This document shows positions 5,220 through 6,676 of a DNA stretch of 6,676 nt, in pieces. Source of the stretch: Deltaproteobacteria bacterium (GTDB taxonomy: Bacteria > Desulfobacterota > Desulfuromonadia > Desulfuromonadales > BM103). The notes under the pieces were generated by a model, which did not search any database, was not told the origin of the DNA, and was given only the letters and a program-made list of their open reading frames with translations. Location of the stretch: positions 1 through 6,676 of the forward strand of contig SBFN01000263.1 in assembly GCA_006226895.1 (NCBI GenBank), read 5' to 3'. Position 1 is the stretch's first letter; each line of letters opens with the position of its first letter. The translations under genes and the position numbers were made by a program.

Positions 5220-6017
5220 ATGTGTTTGCTGCGTCAATTTTTGATTTTAATGGCAATCCTGCTCTTTACGGTCGGGGGCGCCTGGGCTGAAGGCGTGCTG
5301 CGTTACGCTGGTGCCACCACGCTACAGCGCTTTTTTATGCCTGAGATTGGTCGAATCTTTACCAATGATACTGCGATAAAGGTGAAAATAGAGGGCGGCA
5401 ATACCGGCCCCGGGATCAAGGCTCTTCTTAAAGGTGATGTTGATATGGCCGGAGCCGGAAGGCTCTTGACTGATGCAGAGAAACAGCAGGGATTGGTAGA
5501 GCATTTTCTCGGTTGGGATGTTCTGGCGGTTATCGTCCACGAAGATAATCCCTTGGATGATTTGAGCCGCGAACAGTTGCAGGGCATATTCTCTGGCGAG
5601 TTGACGAATTGGCAGCAGGTTGGTGGTGCAGACCAGCCTATTGTTGTGGTCACCAGCCCGAAGGGGTCAGGGATGCGCAATGCCGTGACTAATTTGATTC
5701 TGCACGAAAAAGATTATCTCAGCAGGGAGATTGTTTCGGCAATCGTTGCGGCTTCTGACCAGCAGGTCAGTCTCTTCTCGGCAGGAATAACCGCCCTGAG
5801 CCGCAGTATGCTCGATGCCGAACATGTCAAGACCGTTAAGGTGGATGGTGTCGCAGCAACGGCCGAAAATGTTGCTACAGGGAAATACGCTTTGACCAAA
5901 GTCCTGACCCTGGTGACCCATGGCGAACCGCAAGGGTCTTTGGCTCGTTTCATTGACCTGGTCAAAAGTCCAAAGGGTAAAAAAGCCTTACAAAGAAGTT
6001 TTGTTCCCGCCGAGTAA
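5220..6017 (+). CDS. Periplasmic PstS-like substrate-binding protein
   Basis: The product has 265 residues from ATG 5220. A signal peptide covers residues 1-23: R5, a hydrophobic core (7-18) and likely cleavage AWA|E. The mature protein has PBP-like (phosphate ABC transporter binding protein family) landmarks: GATTLQ (31-36), EGGNTGPGIKALLKGDVDMA (58-77), AGR (79-81), VIVHEDNPLDDLSREQLQGI (104-123), LTNWQQVGG (128-136) and PKGSGMR (147-153). Such proteins bind phosphate or another anion in the periplasm. Relative to E. coli PstS, S139 and G140 are kept (S150, G151), but the R135 position appears to be S146 and T141 is M152, so the ligand may differ. No permease or ATPase gene is nearby. The sensor gene follows after 47 bases on the same strand, so a sensory role is plausible (inference). 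No terminator separates the two. Confidence 0.88.
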   Translation: MCLLRQFLILMAILLFTVGGAWAEGVLRYAGATTLQRFFMPEIGRIFTNDTAIKVKIEGGNTGPGIKALLKGDVDMAGAGRLLTDAEKQQGLVEHFLGWDVLAVIVHEDNPLDDLSREQLQGIFSGELTNWQQVGGADQPIVVVTSPKGSGMRNAVTNLILHEKDYLSREIVSAIVAASDQQVSLFSAGITALSRSMLDAEHVKTVKVDGVAATAENVATGKYALTKVLTLVTHGEPQGSLARFIDLVKSPKGKKALQRSFVPAE

Positions 6018-6064
6018 CTGGCCGGTAATGCCAGACGATATTATCCTGGAAGGATGTTGAGTTT

Positions 6065-6676
6065 ATGAAGTTGCGTTCAAAAATACTTTTAGCACTGGTT
6101 TCGGTGAGTGTTATTCCTCTTGTGATTGCTCTGCTGATGATTGGCGGCATGGTTTCTGACGAGCTTGAAGTTCAGATGCAAGTGCGTGCGCAGGATTCCG
6201 CTAATTTTATTGAGCAGACGACGACCAGAACATCGACCGAAAACCTGACGCTGATACAGATGCTGGCCAGTAACCCTTTCATGGTCAACGCCGTTTATTC
6301 GGCAGGATTGAGTAACGACAACGATCAACTGGTCAGTGTTATTAACAACATGGAAGGCCTGCCTTTTGACCAGGTACAGGTCCTCGACAATGAAGGGGCG
6401 CGACTTTACCGTGGTTTTGCCAATGGCTACGAAGAGATTCCTGCCACTTCGGGGGTTGAGCAACCGGTTATTGAAGCGAGCCTGGAAGGTGATGATTACG
6501 CCGAAAGCGGCATGTTTGATGGCCGCATGGCGATTACCGCGGCAGCACCTATTAGCATGTATGGTGATCCTATTGGCCACCTTGTCGGCGTCAAGTATTT
6601 CGATAAAGCCCTGGCGACCCGTTTGAAAGCCCTCAGCCGCATGGAGATAGGTTTCTTTGATGAAACCGGTGTTTTT
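6065..6676 (+). CDS. N-terminal part of a membrane sensor with a Cache-like periplasmic domain (3' end outside window)
   Basis: The frame runs from ATG 6065 to the window end, giving 204 residues with no stop. A short basic N-terminus (MKLRSK) precedes a membrane helix (about 7-28, ILLALVSVSVIPLVIALLMI). A long helix follows (about 31-70, acidic and glutamine-rich), then an extracytoplasmic alpha/beta domain. The stretches VQVLDNEGARLYRG (104-117), ESGMFDGRMAITAAAPI (about 147-163), GHLVGVKYFD (170-179) and GFFDETGVF (196-204) are typical of Cache-type ligand sensors, with a second subdomain starting at the end. Such domains occur in chemoreceptors, histidine kinases and GGDEF proteins. The output domain is not visible, so the type is open. 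GAAGGA lies about 10 bases before the ATG. It is cotranscribed with the binding protein, which may present its ligand to this domain. Confidence 0.85.
   Translation, partial: MKLRSKILLALVSVSVIPLVIALLMIGGMVSDELEVQMQVRAQDSANFIEQTTTRTSTENLTLIQMLASNPFMVNAVYSAGLSNDNDQLVSVINNMEGLPFDQVQVLDNEGARLYRGFANGYEEIPATSGVEQPVIEASLEGDDYAESGMFDGRMAITAAAPISMYGDPIGHLVGVKYFDKALATRLKALSRMEIGFFDETGVF

Noticed and set aside
6089..6580. 163-codon minus-strand open frame across the sensor gene
   Set aside because: The plus-strand sensor has a start, ribosome site, membrane helix and Cache-like motifs. The minus frame is an antisense shadow rich in Asn, His and Arg.

Overview
The window is an ordinary-looking chromosomal segment of a Gram-negative bacterium, most likely a deltaproteobacterium of the Desulfuromonas/Geobacter type. 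That placement is inference. It rests on an F0-only ATP synthase cluster (atpZ-atpI-atpB-atpE, with no F1 genes following), a large DeaD-like helicase paired with a YbcJ-type S4 protein, and a periplasmic binding protein next to a Cache-type membrane sensor. I see no phage, insertion sequence, CRISPR, tRNA or rRNA.

Layout. Positions 1-216 (+) hold the C-terminal end of an unidentified small membrane protein. It converges on the ATP synthase cluster at a very strong bidirectional terminator (245-278). On the minus strand, positions 298-1943 carry atpE, atpB, atpI and atpZ (transcribed atpZ to atpE) behind a good sigma70-type promoter (1986-2014). Upstream of that, also on the minus strand, lie a small two-helix membrane protein (2038-2313), a YbcJ-like S4 RNA-binding protein (2353-2562) and a 584-residue DEAD-box RNA helicase (2559-4313). 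The helicase and S4 genes overlap by four bases (ATGA). Further upstream is a TPR-repeat protein (4486-4926, minus). A divergent intergenic region (4927-5219) separates it from a plus-strand pair: a secreted PstS-like binding protein (5220-6017) and the start of a membrane sensor (from 6065, cut off by the window end).

How the genes work together. AtpZ and AtpI are accessory or assembly factors for the membrane sector. AtpB (a) and AtpE (c) form the ion path, and the remaining F0 and F1 genes must lie elsewhere. The helicase and S4 protein probably act together on structured RNA or ribosome assembly. The binding protein and sensor look like a ligand-capture and signalling pair, with no transporter genes between them.

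Most interesting points: the c subunit carries the direct Na+ ligands of the Ilyobacter-type ring; subunit a has the His/Gly swap relative to E. coli; the divergent intergenic region holds an 11-bp tandem repeat and a 14-bp palindrome that look like regulator sites; and the PstS-like protein has lost key phosphate-binding residues. I found nothing that amounts to a wholly new system.
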